Positions 18,196 through 26,665 are shown, counted from the stretch's first letter. The stretch is 64,000 nucleotides of DNA from a bacterium (GCA_004562765.1 SFRL01000001.1:1-64000); one strand, 5' to 3'. The notes: a model not told the origin generated them from the sequence alone. Numbers and translations: made by a program.

Positions 18196-18204
18196 GCGCT
18201 TTTT
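18177..18204 (+). terminator. Hairpin with plus-strand T-run upstream of rpsB
   Basis: AAGCGCCTGCA and TGCAAGCGCTT pair with one wobble across a 3-base gap. On the plus strand the hairpin is followed by TTTTT. No plus-strand gene needs it. On the minus strand, where the flagellar cluster ends, no T-run follows, so its action on that transcript is uncertain. Confidence 0.4.
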
Positions 18205-18222
18205 GTAAAAATACACCATATT

Positions 18223-18780
18223 TCAACGTTTTTTTTCTGTTATCAGTTTGATGATCGTGTCATAATCCGCATCCAATGGTATCACATAGTTGCCCGGCTG
18301 GATCAGATTATCATAACCGCCCTCCGCCAGATATTTGTTAAAATCATCAGCGTCCTCGATCACACCTGCTTTTTTCAGCTTTTTACACACATCATCCGAA
18401 TACTCGCCACCCACGATGGTGACTTCCACCTGCTCGATGACTTCCGGCTGTGTTTTGTCTTCTTTATTGTCACTGACCGGCGCTGTGGAATCGCTTTGAT
18501 TGTCCGCTTCCACGTCTTCCGTCACAGGATCCTGCGTACTTTGGGATTCCACCTGACTGTCACCGGATCCTGCTTTCTCATCATCGCTCCGCTCCGTGTC
18601 AGCAAGCTTATCACTGGCCGGCAGATCCTCCGGCATGACCATGCCAAGCTCTGCCGCACGCGTCCGGATCTCATCATCGGTAAGCGGCTGCTCTTTATGG
18701 ACTGCAAGCGCTATCATCAGAATGATCGTCGTCACGATCATACCGATACCGATACCGCGCAGATAATACTTCAATTTCAC
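18223..18780 (-). CDS. Membrane-anchored MltG-like stub protein (no catalytic domain)
   Basis: The 185-residue protein has one N-terminal membrane helix (about residues 7-27), an acidic Asp/Ser/Glu-rich linker to about residue 115, and a short C-terminal domain. That domain (VTIVGGEYSDDVCKKLKKAG and QPGNYVIPLDADYDTIIKLI) resembles the LysM-like substrate domain that precedes the catalytic part of MltG/YceG transglycosylases. The catalytic YceG domain itself is absent. The start is GTG and overlaps the preceding stop by 4 bases, so it is translationally coupled. It is the last gene of the flagellar cluster before rpsB. A wall-binding role is an inference. Confidence 0.72.
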   Translation of the reverse strand: MKLKYYLRGIGIGMIVTTIILMIALAVHKEQPLTDDEIRTRAAELGMVMPEDLPASDKLADTERSDDEKAGSGDSQVESQSTQDPVTEDVEADNQSDSTAPVSDNKEDKTQPEVIEQVEVTIVGGEYSDDVCKKLKKAGVIEDADDFNKYLAEGGYDNLIQPGNYVIPLDADYDTIIKLITEKKR

Positions 18781-19499
18781 TGATTTTCTTCCCCTTTGTA
18801 CAGTTCTACGATCAGCTTGACTTCTCCGTAACCGAGACCCAGATCTCGGGCAACGTCCTTTAGATCCTCACCGGCACGGTACCGTTCCAGAATCTTTTCT
18901 TTGGCACTCGCACCGTTCTCCGTATCCGGATCCTCCACCGGGTCCGGCTCCGCCTGACCTTCCACATCTTCCGGCTGCTTCATCCGGTCTGCCTCCTCAG
19001 AAGCCTTATCCGGATCTTTTTCTCCCGCATCCTTCATCGGATGATTCTGTGATTCCTGATACTGCAGTTGTGCGGCTTCTGTCTGCGCCTGCACAGTCTG
19101 GCACTCGAGGATCAGGTCATTCAGCTGCGCTATACTCTCATTCAGCTCCGTATGTTTATCACCCAGCATACTGTAAAGGAACGTCACTTCATTGTTTATC
19201 TTTTGAAGCTTTTCCATCACGGAATCGGAATACTCACTGATCGCCATGATCTTTTCATTCGTATCCTTTTCCATCTTGCGCTGGATCTGGTTCATCGAGA
19301 GATCCACGGCCTGATCCGCCATATCCGAGATCTTTGCACCGGCTGTTTCCAGTTCACGATCCATCACGATACGCAGTTCGACCTCCGATAGCTCCGACAC
19401 ACGCGAGAGCTCCGACGGTGAAAGTTTTTCAATTATAAAAAAGCTGCCGAGTATAAATACAACTCCAATCAGTAATAATGCAACCTCTATTGCTGTCAT
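18777..19499 (-). CDS. DUF6115-like single-pass membrane protein with coiled coil and helix-turn-helix tail
   Basis: The 240-residue protein starts with a membrane helix (about 4-24, VALLLIGVVFILGSFFIIEK). A long predicted coiled coil follows (about 30-140). A Glu/Asp/Pro-rich spacer comes next. A short C-terminal helix-turn-helix-like segment ends the protein (ILERYRAGEDLKDVARDLGL then GYGEVKLIVELYK). I recognise it as similar to DUF6115 proteins that accompany flagellar genes in Clostridia. The topology puts the coiled coil and tail in the cytoplasm. The function is unknown. It overlaps the next gene by 4 bases. Confidence 0.75.
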   Translation of the reverse strand: MTAIEVALLLIGVVFILGSFFIIEKLSPSELSRVSELSEVELRIVMDRELETAGAKISDMADQAVDLSMNQIQRKMEKDTNEKIMAISEYSDSVMEKLQKINNEVTFLYSMLGDKHTELNESIAQLNDLILECQTVQAQTEAAQLQYQESQNHPMKDAGEKDPDKASEEADRMKQPEDVEGQAEPDPVEDPDTENGASAKEKILERYRAGEDLKDVARDLGLGYGEVKLIVELYKGEENQ

Positions 19500-19518
19500 C
19501 TGTCTTCACCCGCGAACA

Positions 19519-19842
19519 TCAGATCGTCATGTCAAAGCCACCCGACATTCCCTTGATACGCACATGACCATCTTCCATTTTTTCTTTTTGTTTAACCTTC
19601 TTTTTCTTCTGGTTATTCTGGTATTCGTTTTTGCTGCCATCTCTGGCATCAAACTTGTAATCTTCTCTGTTCAGATCATCCTTGTTAACGACCTGTCTTG
19701 CAGCAGCTTCCTCCTGTTTTGCCACGGTCGCAAATGCCTGCTGCTGCTGAAGGACCGGCTTTTGATCCTCACTGTGCTTGACATTGGAAACATTCTGCTG
19801 ATTTTGCATCATTCCATTAAAATCCACCGGACGTACAGACAT
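19519..19842 (-). CDS. Small hydrophilic protein of unknown function in the flagellar cluster
   Basis: The 107-residue protein is soluble and highly charged. It starts MSVRPVDFNGMMQ and has a Gln-rich middle (VLQQQQAFATVAKQ). A very basic KKKKVKQKEK stretch precedes a C-terminal glycine-rich end (GHVRIKGMSGGFDMTI). The ATG has AGAGGTG upstream, and the gene follows fliA by 10 bases, so it is real and co-transcribed. I do not recognise a family. It may be a regulator or chaperone-like partner of a flagellar protein, but nothing in the sequence proves it. Confidence 0.72.
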   Translation of the reverse strand: MSVRPVDFNGMMQNQQNVSNVKHSEDQKPVLQQQQAFATVAKQEEAAARQVVNKDDLNREDYKFDARDGSKNEYQNNQKKKKVKQKEKMEDGHVRIKGMSGGFDMTI

Positions 19843-19852
19843 AAAATCACCT

Positions 19853-20620
19853 CTAAATCTTCGTTAATATACCCATATAACTTCCCATTGTCTTTTGCAT
19901 CTTGGACAGCGCTTTTGTGTGCAGCTGCGATACACGTGACTCGGAAACCTCCAATATACGGCTGATCTCCTTTAACGTCATCTCCTCATAATAATAAAGC
20001 AGGATCACCTTTGACTCTTTTTCTGTAAGCTGCTCCATTGCCTTCTCCAGCATTTCCTTCAGCTCATTTTGCTCTACCATTTCCTCAGGCTGGATAAAAT
20101 GCGAATTGCCCCGTGTTTCCATCACGGGCTCAGCCCCCTGCTCGACATACTCATTCAGCGACACGACATTCGTCACTTTAAGCTGCGACTGCCACCCAAG
20201 CAATTCATCCTCTGAGAGACCCAGCTCAGATGCGATCTCCTCATCACTTGCTGTTCTTCCGGTACGTGCCTCCACTACGCGGATCGCCTCGTCGATCTTT
20301 TTCTGTTTCTGACGTACCGTTCGCGGAATCCAGTCCATTTTCCGGATCTGATCCAGGATCGCACCGCGGATACGCAGAGAAGCATATGTCTCAAATTTCA
20401 CATCCTTGGTCATGTCAAATTTATCGATGGCATCGATCAGTCCAAAAATACCATAACTGACCAGATCCTCATACTCCACGTTATAACCCAGATACATATT
20501 GAGGCGTCCTGCCACCAGCTTTACGAGCGGCGCATATTCGATTATAATCTGCTCCCGAAGCTCCGGTGTCTGCGTTCTGCGATATCGCTCCCAGAGCTGT
20601 TCCTTTGATACTGCTTTCAT
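19853..20620 (-). CDS. fliA: Flagellar RNA polymerase sigma factor (sigma-28, FliA/SigD)
   Basis: Sigma-28 directs late flagellar and chemotaxis transcription. The 255-residue protein has region 2 (LVKLVAGRLNMYLG, EDLVSYGIFGLIDAIDKFD and the -10-melting FETYASLRIRGAILDQIRK), region 3 and region 4 (LKEISRILEVSESRVSQLHT). The ATG at 20620 is chosen. A TTG two codons earlier is an alternative. It lies at the end of the che genes, as in Bacillus sigD, and is flanked by two small genes of unknown role. A matching promoter is present at 14539-14566. No anti-sigma FlgM is in the window. Confidence 0.95.
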   Translation of the reverse strand: MKAVSKEQLWERYRRTQTPELREQIIIEYAPLVKLVAGRLNMYLGYNVEYEDLVSYGIFGLIDAIDKFDMTKDVKFETYASLRIRGAILDQIRKMDWIPRTVRQKQKKIDEAIRVVEARTGRTASDEEIASELGLSEDELLGWQSQLKVTNVVSLNEYVEQGAEPVMETRGNSHFIQPEEMVEQNELKEMLEKAMEQLTEKESKVILLYYYEEMTLKEISRILEVSESRVSQLHTKALSKMQKTMGSYMGILTKI

Positions 20621-20658
20621 CTGCAAATATTCCGTTTCCTAATTTCTATCTGAAATCC

Positions 20659-20946
20659 TCAATTGTCCTGATAATCATCCTGATATTCATCATCTGTCAT
20701 TGCCAGATCATCTATGAGATCATCATCAATCTCCAGCCCTTCATATTCTGATAAGGGATCATCCATCACACGGAATCCTTTGTCGAGCACAAGCTTTACA
20801 ATACATCCCAACAGATAGAATCCGATCAGAACCAGAAGCAATGTCTTTACATATGTTCCAAAACTAAAATGCTGCACGATTCCGACAATACATGTCACAA
20901 ATCCGGCTGTCAGCATGATAATTGCAGGAATTGGCTTTGTATTCAT
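20659..20946 (-). CDS. Small two-helix membrane protein of unknown function
   Basis: The 95-residue protein has two hydrophobic segments (about residues 8-27 and 33-54) and a strongly acidic cytoplasm-type tail that ends DDEYQDDYQDN. The ATG follows TTTGGAGG, which supports real translation. It sits between cheD and fliA inside the motility cluster, where I know no standard gene. The tail carries about 20 acidic residues in 40. I do not recognise the family. Confidence 0.75.
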   Translation of the reverse strand: MNTKPIPAIIMLTAGFVTCIVGIVQHFSFGTYVKTLLLVLIGFYLLGCIVKLVLDKGFRVMDDPLSEYEGLEIDDDLIDDLAMTDDEYQDDYQDN

Positions 20947-20994
20947 AAAAGCCCTCCAAATTAATCATCCGTTTAGATCCTGTCTGACCTTCCA

Positions 20995-21480
20995 TCAGAT
21001 CGTTTTCACCGATTTTCCGACTGCCTTGATCACGTAATCCCCGTTTTCGCAGTTCAATTCCACGGTACGTCCATAGTTCAGTCCGGTGTCCTCAGCAAGA
21101 ATAGGGATACCAAGCTCTTGCAGCTTCTGTTTGGAAGCAAGCGCATTTTTTTCTCCGATATTTCCTACCGATGTAGAACCTGAAACTTCAAACATTCGGG
21201 CTCCGCCTGCAATCTTTGCCACCAGTCGTTTTCTCGGCACTCCCATTGCTTCCATTTGTCTGACCAGCTCTGTGATTCCGGTATCTGCAAACTTCGCTAT
21301 ATTGGAATTATTTCTGATCTTTGTACTGTCCGGCAGCATTACATGTGCCAAACCGCCGATCTTTGTCGTCGGATCCCACAATGCAATTCCGATACAGGAG
21401 CCAAGCCCCAGCGTCGTCAAGATATCCGGAGCCTTGCCTGTTTTCAGATCTGCCATACCTACCTTTATTACAACTCCCAT
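20995..21480 (-). CDS. cheD: Chemoreceptor glutamine deamidase CheD
   Basis: CheD deamidates receptor glutamines and binds CheC, forming the Bacillus-type adaptation loop. The 161-residue protein has the catalytic cysteine in LGLGSCIGIALWDPTTKIG and the histidine in GLAHVMLP. KIAGGARMFEVSG is also conserved. The ATG has AGGAAGG upstream. It directly follows cheC, as expected for the interacting pair. Confidence 0.96.
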   Translation of the reverse strand: MGVVIKVGMADLKTGKAPDILTTLGLGSCIGIALWDPTTKIGGLAHVMLPDSTKIRNNSNIAKFADTGITELVRQMEAMGVPRKRLVAKIAGGARMFEVSGSTSVGNIGEKNALASKQKLQELGIPILAEDTGLNYGRTVELNCENGDYVIKAVGKSVKTI

Positions 21481-21501
21481 TGTACCTTCCTGACTTCCCC
21501 T

Positions 21502-22131
21502 TTAAAGTGAAATTCCAAGTGACTGTAAAATCTTATCGTAAGAATCCTCATCCGGAAGTAAAATAAAATAACCTTCCATCATCACGTCATCACCAAACTC
21601 CGTCTCGATCAGCAGTGCATTGTCACCAAACTGTCCGAACTGGATCGCCGGCACACTGAGGATTGCCGCTGCCATATCAACCGCAATATAGGGAACGGAC
21701 GGTGTGATCACCATGTTTGTCATTGTCGAAAGCGCCGACAGATAGGAACCTGCGATAATATTACCGATCTCCTTCATTGCAGACAACTCCATCTCAGAGA
21801 ATTCTCCCGTCGATGACTCTGCCGCGCCCATGCCTCCCATCAGACGATCAACCAGATAATGCGCGGAATCCAACTTCAGCAAGAACATCATACTTCCGGA
21901 AATATCATTCTGAACCTCCAAAAAAATGCCTACGATCGTCTCCTCTTCCGGACAGATCGCACTGCCGAGATCTTCCACCGCTTTTAATTCCACCTTCGGA
22001 ACCTTCATGTCAATTGTCAGATTCAACATCGTTGCGATCGCAGTTGTTGCATTGCCTGCACCGATATTTCCAAGCTCCTTGAGTACATCAAAGTACATAC
22101 TGTTTACATTGTCAAATGAAAATTTTCCCAT
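21502..22131 (-). CDS. cheC: CheY-P phosphatase CheC
   Basis: CheC dephosphorylates CheY-P, and CheD binding stimulates it. The 209-residue protein carries both family active sites of the form D/S-x3-E-x2-N-x22-P. The first is at DVLKELGN with Pro after 22 residues. The second is at SAMKEIGN, also with its Pro. The ATG follows AAAGG. A 16-bp perfect inverted repeat lies in the 68-base gap between it and cheW. Confidence 0.95.
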   Translation of the reverse strand: MGKFSFDNVNSMYFDVLKELGNIGAGNATTAIATMLNLTIDMKVPKVELKAVEDLGSAICPEEETIVGIFLEVQNDISGSMMFLLKLDSAHYLVDRLMGGMGAAESSTGEFSEMELSAMKEIGNIIAGSYLSALSTMTNMVITPSVPYIAVDMAAAILSVPAIQFGQFGDNALLIETEFGDDVMMEGYFILLPDEDSYDKILQSLGISL

Positions 22132-22155
22132 GAAATTTTACCTTTCAGCGAAGCA

Positions 22156-22188
22156 ACAATAGATTGTCTGAATCAGACAATCTATTGT
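22156..22188 (-). promoter_or_regulatory. Perfect 16-bp inverted repeat between cheW and cheC
   Basis: ACAATAGATTGTCTGA and TCAGACAATCTATTGT are exact complements with one base between. The RNA would form a long hairpin with a small loop right after the cheW stop and just before the cheC ribosome site. No T-run follows, so it is not a standard terminator. RNA stability, processing or a DNA-binding site are the alternatives. Confidence 0.7.
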
Positions 22189-22199
22189 CATTTTTATTC

Positions 22200-22661
22200 T
22201 TAATTTTCCTCGGTCATCGCATTGATGTCAAAGAGAGAGATCAATTCATCACCATTTTTACCGATACCATTGATAAATGAATGCTTGCTCTCCTTTGCAT
22301 CATGGCTGGGCTTATCGATCTCGTCTTCGCCGAGATTAACGACCTCTTTGACCTCATCAACGATCACACCCAGTTTTCCCTGATCCTCAATCTTTAAAAT
22401 AATGATCCGGCTGGCATTCGTAAACACATCGTCTTCAAAGCCCATTTTCAAACGGATACTCATGACCGGCACGATCTCACCGCGAAGATTGATGACACCC
22501 TTGAAATAACTCTGAGCCTTCGGCACACGGGTGATCTTCTGCATACGAACGATCGTATCTACATATCCGATATCAATACCGTAAATCTCACTGCTGAGTT
22601 TTACAGCAATAAACTGTTTCTTTTCTTCTGTCACTTCGTTGGATTCAATATATGCTGCCAT
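22200..22661 (-). CDS. cheW: Chemotaxis coupling protein CheW
   Basis: CheW joins chemoreceptors to the CheA kinase at the inner membrane. The 153-residue protein is a single CheW domain with recognisable motifs: YGIDIGYVDTIVRMQKITRV, FKGVINLRGEIVPVMSIR and VIVDEVKEVVNL. It follows cheA by 15 bases and precedes cheC. Length is normal. Confidence 0.96.
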   Translation of the reverse strand: MAAYIESNEVTEEKKQFIAVKLSSEIYGIDIGYVDTIVRMQKITRVPKAQSYFKGVINLRGEIVPVMSIRLKMGFEDDVFTNASRIIILKIEDQGKLGVIVDEVKEVVNLGEDEIDKPSHDAKESKHSFINGIGKNGDELISLFDINAMTEEN

Positions 22662-22676
22662 CTTTTACGTTCCCCC

Positions 22677-24794
22677 TTACATCAGTGTATTCACGTCAAG
22701 GATCAGAGCAACCTCACCATCTCCGAGGATGGTAGCACCGCTGATGATCTTGGTAGAATTGTCGATGAAACTTCCAAGTGACTTGATAACGATCTCCTGC
22801 TGACCCATCAGGTCATCTACCACAAGACCAACCTGCTTGTCTCCCTTGGAAATAATAACGATCGTCAGACTTTCCTGCTCCTCCTCCGGGGGTGCAATAT
22901 CCAAAAGCTGGTTCAGGCGGATGATCGGGATGACTGTGCCTCGCATGTTGATGACTTCCTTTGCCTCCACATACTTGATATCCGTGATCGGAATGTCCTC
23001 GATACTTACAATGGAACCAAGTGAGATCGCATACTTCTCATCTCCGATAATAACCATCAGGGCCTGGATGATCGCGAGTGTCAACGGCAGACGAACCGTA
23101 AAGGTAGAACCTTCTCCGTAAACACTCTTAACCTCAACATCTCCGCCAAGCGCCTCAATATTGGACTTTACAACGTCAAGTCCCACACCGCGGCCGGAAA
23201 TATCCGTGATCTGCTTTGCCATAGAAAAACTCGGCATGAACAGAAAATCAATGATCTCCTTCTGTGACAGATTTTCTGCCTGCTCCGGTGTCACGATTCC
23301 TCGCTCGATCGCTTTCGTCTTTACGGCCTCAGTGTCAATTCCGTTACCGTCATCGCCAACCTCGATGATGACATTATTGCCTTCCTGGAACGCTTTCAAT
23401 GTGATTGTTCCGGTCTCAGGCTTACCGCGCTCTTTACGGACTTCAGCACTCTCCAGTCCGTGGTCGGCAGAATTGCGGAGCAAATGCTGCAGCGGGTCAC
23501 CGATCTGGTCAACAACGGTACGATCCAGCTCAGTCTCCTCACCGGTCATGTACAGCTCCATCTTTTTGTTCAGATTTCTGGACAGGTCGCGGATCATACG
23601 AGGGAATTTATTTACAACACTCTCGATCGGAACCATTCGAACCTTCATGACAGATTCATGCAGGCCTGTCGTAATACGCTCCAGATACTCGATCTGCTCC
23701 TGATAAGTCTGATTCTGCATGCCGGCTCCATTGTTCGCGCTCAGGGAAACAAGGGAGTTCTTTGCGATGATCAGCTCGCTGACCTGATTCATCAGCGCAT
23801 CCAGCTTTTCGATATCCACACGTACCGTACGACCGGTCACAGGCTTTCCGGCCTGCTTTTTCGGTGCTGCCGCGCTGTTGCCGGCTGATGCGGGTTTGGC
23901 CGGTGCTGCCACAGGTGCCGCTGCGGGAGCAGCACTTGTCTCAGGTGCTTCCTCCGCTTCCTGAACTGCAGGTGTTGATACATCTGCAGCCGTCTCTTCA
24001 AAAAATTCTTCTGTGATCACATCGGCTACCGCATCCTCGATCTCAGACACAGATTTTGCCGCTGCTACGATCTTGTCCAATGCTTCATCTGATGTAAAGA
24101 AAATGCTGAAATCATTTTCAAATTTCTCGTCCTCAATATCCTGTGAGCTGGGCACATAAACGACGATCTCTGCAAATTCCTCCACTGCCTTGAATACCAG
24201 GAAAGCACGTGCTGCCTTTAACAGACAGTCCTTACAGATATATACGGTCATGCCGTACAATTTCTGCTCACCGACATAGGCCTCCTGTAATTTCTTTTTA
24301 TCCTTTTCTTCCAGATCAAGTTTTAAGAATTTCTTTTCTCCTACCGCCGGAGCGCTCTCAGCTGCTGCATCCTCAGCAGGCGCTGCATCCTTTGCGGCAG
24401 ACGCGTCCTCTGCACTCTTTAAAAATCCATTCAGCTTCTGGATAATTGCTTCATTATCATTTGTTCCCTCGTCAGAAGTCTCCTTGATGATCGCTAAATA
24501 CCCTTCGATCGCATCCAGACACTGGAACAGCAGGTCGATCATGTCACTGTCAACCTTGATGGTGTCATTGCGGACCTCCTGGAACACATTTTCCATATCA
24601 TGGGTCATGTGCTGCATACGCTTAAAGCCCATGGTACCTGCCATTCCCTTCAGGGAATGTGCTGCACGGAAGATCTCATTTACCACATCCTTGTTGTCGG
24701 GCTCGCTCTCCAGCGCCATGATATTGTCACTCAAACTCTGGATATGTTCGCTGGTCTCATCGATAAAAATCTCAAGATACTGACTTACATCCAT
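22677..24794 (-). CDS. cheA: Chemotaxis histidine kinase CheA
   Basis: CheA autophosphorylates and passes phosphate to CheY and CheB. The 705-residue protein has the P1 HPt domain with phospho-acceptor His46 in RAAHSLKGMAGTMG; the P2 region; and an Ala/Pro/Glu-rich linker (about 270-330). P3 dimerisation helices follow, then the P4 ATPase with N-box LLRNSADHGLE, G1 VGDDGNGID and G2 SGRGVGLDVV. The C-terminal P5 CheW-like domain is complete. cheB lies upstream and cheW downstream in one run. The CheY partner is not in this window. Confidence 0.97.
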   Translation of the reverse strand: MDVSQYLEIFIDETSEHIQSLSDNIMALESEPDNKDVVNEIFRAAHSLKGMAGTMGFKRMQHMTHDMENVFQEVRNDTIKVDSDMIDLLFQCLDAIEGYLAIIKETSDEGTNDNEAIIQKLNGFLKSAEDASAAKDAAPAEDAAAESAPAVGEKKFLKLDLEEKDKKKLQEAYVGEQKLYGMTVYICKDCLLKAARAFLVFKAVEEFAEIVVYVPSSQDIEDEKFENDFSIFFTSDEALDKIVAAAKSVSEIEDAVADVITEEFFEETAADVSTPAVQEAEEAPETSAAPAAAPVAAPAKPASAGNSAAAPKKQAGKPVTGRTVRVDIEKLDALMNQVSELIIAKNSLVSLSANNGAGMQNQTYQEQIEYLERITTGLHESVMKVRMVPIESVVNKFPRMIRDLSRNLNKKMELYMTGEETELDRTVVDQIGDPLQHLLRNSADHGLESAEVRKERGKPETGTITLKAFQEGNNVIIEVGDDGNGIDTEAVKTKAIERGIVTPEQAENLSQKEIIDFLFMPSFSMAKQITDISGRGVGLDVVKSNIEALGGDVEVKSVYGEGSTFTVRLPLTLAIIQALMVIIGDEKYAISLGSIVSIEDIPITDIKYVEAKEVINMRGTVIPIIRLNQLLDIAPPEEEQESLTIVIISKGDKQVGLVVDDLMGQQEIVIKSLGSFIDNSTKIISGATILGDGEVALILDVNTLM

Positions 24795-24795
24795 T

Positions 24796-25893
24796 TCATT
24801 TTACCCCCACATTCTTAATGATCGTGTTTGCAATCGATTCTAACGGGACGACCTCGTCTGCCAGACCTGCCTCTGCAATTGCACGTGGCATACCGTAAAC
24901 GACACACGTCTGCGCATCCTGGGCAATCACATGGATCGGCTTACTCTTGTCAAGCTCTTCGATCCCCGCTGTACCGTCTGCGCCCATACCGGTCAGCACC
25001 ACACAGGTGATCTCATCATATCGGCTGTTCTTCAGTGACTGGTACATAATGTTGGCACAGGGCTTTAATCCGCCGATCGCCGGTTCATCATTCAGGTGTA
25101 CTTTATGAGTTCCGTTTGCTCCGCAGACGACCTCCAGATGTTTTCCGCCGGGTGCAATATAAACCACACCTTTCTCCAGCGTTTCACCCTCCTCGGCCTC
25201 CTTGACGGTCACTCTGCTCAACTCATTTAAACGATCTGCCAGAGACTTCGTAAAACCTGTCGGCATATGCTGGACAAGCACCATCGGAGCATCCATGCCC
25301 GGATCAAGCGATGGAAGCACGGTGTGCAGTGCTTTCGGACCTCCGGTGGAACATGCAAGCGCAACGATCCGGTTATTCACCCTGCGCGGCGATGACATGC
25401 GATGACGAGGTGTACCGTTCGATTTCGGCGCTACCATTACGGACGGTGTTATCCGCGTTTTATCACGTACTGCTGTCCGTATCTGCGGCTCATCAATATG
25501 TAACACTGCCTGCAGCATTTCCATCAGACGTTTACGAAAATCCTGACCTTTTGCCTCTATGATATTTTCCGGCTTTGTAACAAAATCTACCGCGCCAAGC
25601 TCCATAGCCTGCACTGTTACACTCGCACCTTCTGTCGTGAGTGTACTTACCATGATCACGGTCGCGTCGATATGTTCCGCCTGTATGCGTTCCAGCAGCT
25701 GCAAACCACTCATGCGAGGCATATACACATCCAGAAGCACTGCATCATAGCGCTTCATTTTCAGTTTCTCATATGCCTGCTGACCATCGCAGCACGTATC
25801 GATTGCCTGGAATCTATTGTCTGTGTTTATTATATCACAGATGACACGCCTCATGAGTGCAGAGTCATCTACAACCAAAATATTTTTTTTCAT
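24796..25893 (-). CDS. cheB: Chemotaxis protein-glutamate methylesterase CheB
   Basis: CheB removes methyl groups from, or deamidates, chemoreceptors when phosphorylated. The 365-residue protein has an N-terminal receiver (VVDDSALMRR, phospho-Asp55 in LLDVYMPRMSG). A linker follows, then the methylesterase domain with catalytic Ser in ALACSTGGPKAL, His in VQHMPTGFT and Asp in GMGADGTAG. All catalytic residues are present. The start codon directly abuts the stop of the PilZ gene. The matching methyltransferase cheR is not in the window. Confidence 0.96.
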   Translation of the reverse strand: MKKNILVVDDSALMRRVICDIINTDNRFQAIDTCCDGQQAYEKLKMKRYDAVLLDVYMPRMSGLQLLERIQAEHIDATVIMVSTLTTEGASVTVQAMELGAVDFVTKPENIIEAKGQDFRKRLMEMLQAVLHIDEPQIRTAVRDKTRITPSVMVAPKSNGTPRHRMSSPRRVNNRIVALACSTGGPKALHTVLPSLDPGMDAPMVLVQHMPTGFTKSLADRLNELSRVTVKEAEEGETLEKGVVYIAPGGKHLEVVCGANGTHKVHLNDEPAIGGLKPCANIMYQSLKNSRYDEITCVVLTGMGADGTAGIEELDKSKPIHVIAQDAQTCVVYGMPRAIAEAGLADEVVPLESIANTIIKNVGVK

Positions 25894-26637
25894 TTAAACG
25901 CCCATATCCTTTTTACGAATCTTGCGGTCCTCGTCAAAAATGTACTTAATGATCGTTTCCCTCAGCTTTGAACCCAGATGTAAAAACTCCGCGCGTGTCT
26001 CGTACCGCTCCATATTGGGTGCTGCTTTTCTGCATGTCACAATCGACACCACTACTAAAAGCTGCTGATTGATATTTTCATTCTGGAGTGCTGTCCGGAC
26101 CGCCAGACAATCACCCTCCTCATATTTCTTTTCACCGATAAAACGAATACCGCCGCCGCTGATATCCACGATCACAGAGCTTGATTCTGTCATGATGATC
26201 TGCGGATCCTTCAGATGTTGTTCCAGACTTGCTCCATCCAGTCGCAGCGCATCTTCGCGTGTTAGTTCGTACGCCTGCATTCCGAGAATACACTCCAGCC
26301 GGAAATACTCCCGGCGCTGGAATTTATTCAGACCGGATTTGAGCATGACCTTCACCATGAAGAGATTATCCTCCTTGTAGCGGTCCGTCACCTGACAGAC
26401 ACCCCGGTAAAGCCCTTTCCGTGTATAAAAGATCAGCTCATAGCGGGAACCGAGTGAAAGCAGGATGATCTTTCCTTTGTACACCGGCATCTGAATGATC
26501 AGTTCACCATTGTCTTCCACTGCCTCCAGCTGGCTGGCGAGAATCGGCACTTTTCCGTTCTCCGCGCGCCTGATATCATCTTTGTCCAGCGAACAAATGT
26601 CAATTTTATTCCCTATCTGCAATAAATCTGTTACCAT
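25894..26637 (-). CDS. PilZ-domain c-di-GMP-binding flagellar protein (YcgR-like)
   Basis: The 247-residue protein has an N-terminal YcgR-like beta domain and a C-terminal PilZ domain. The c-di-GMP signature is intact: RREYFR matches RxxxR and VDISGGGIRF matches D/NxSxxG. YcgR-type proteins slow or bias the flagellar motor on binding c-di-GMP. The position between flhG and cheB fits motor control. The ATG follows GAGGG. It resembles the Bacillus YpfA/DgrA group in architecture. Confidence 0.88.
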   Translation of the reverse strand: MVTDLLQIGNKIDICSLDKDDIRRAENGKVPILASQLEAVEDNGELIIQMPVYKGKIILLSLGSRYELIFYTRKGLYRGVCQVTDRYKEDNLFMVKVMLKSGLNKFQRREYFRLECILGMQAYELTREDALRLDGASLEQHLKDPQIIMTESSSVIVDISGGGIRFIGEKKYEEGDCLAVRTALQNENINQQLLVVVSIVTCRKAAPNMERYETRAEFLHLGSKLRETIIKYIFDEDRKIRKKDMGV

Positions 26638-26665
26638 ATCCCAATATCCCTCTTACACGAAATTT

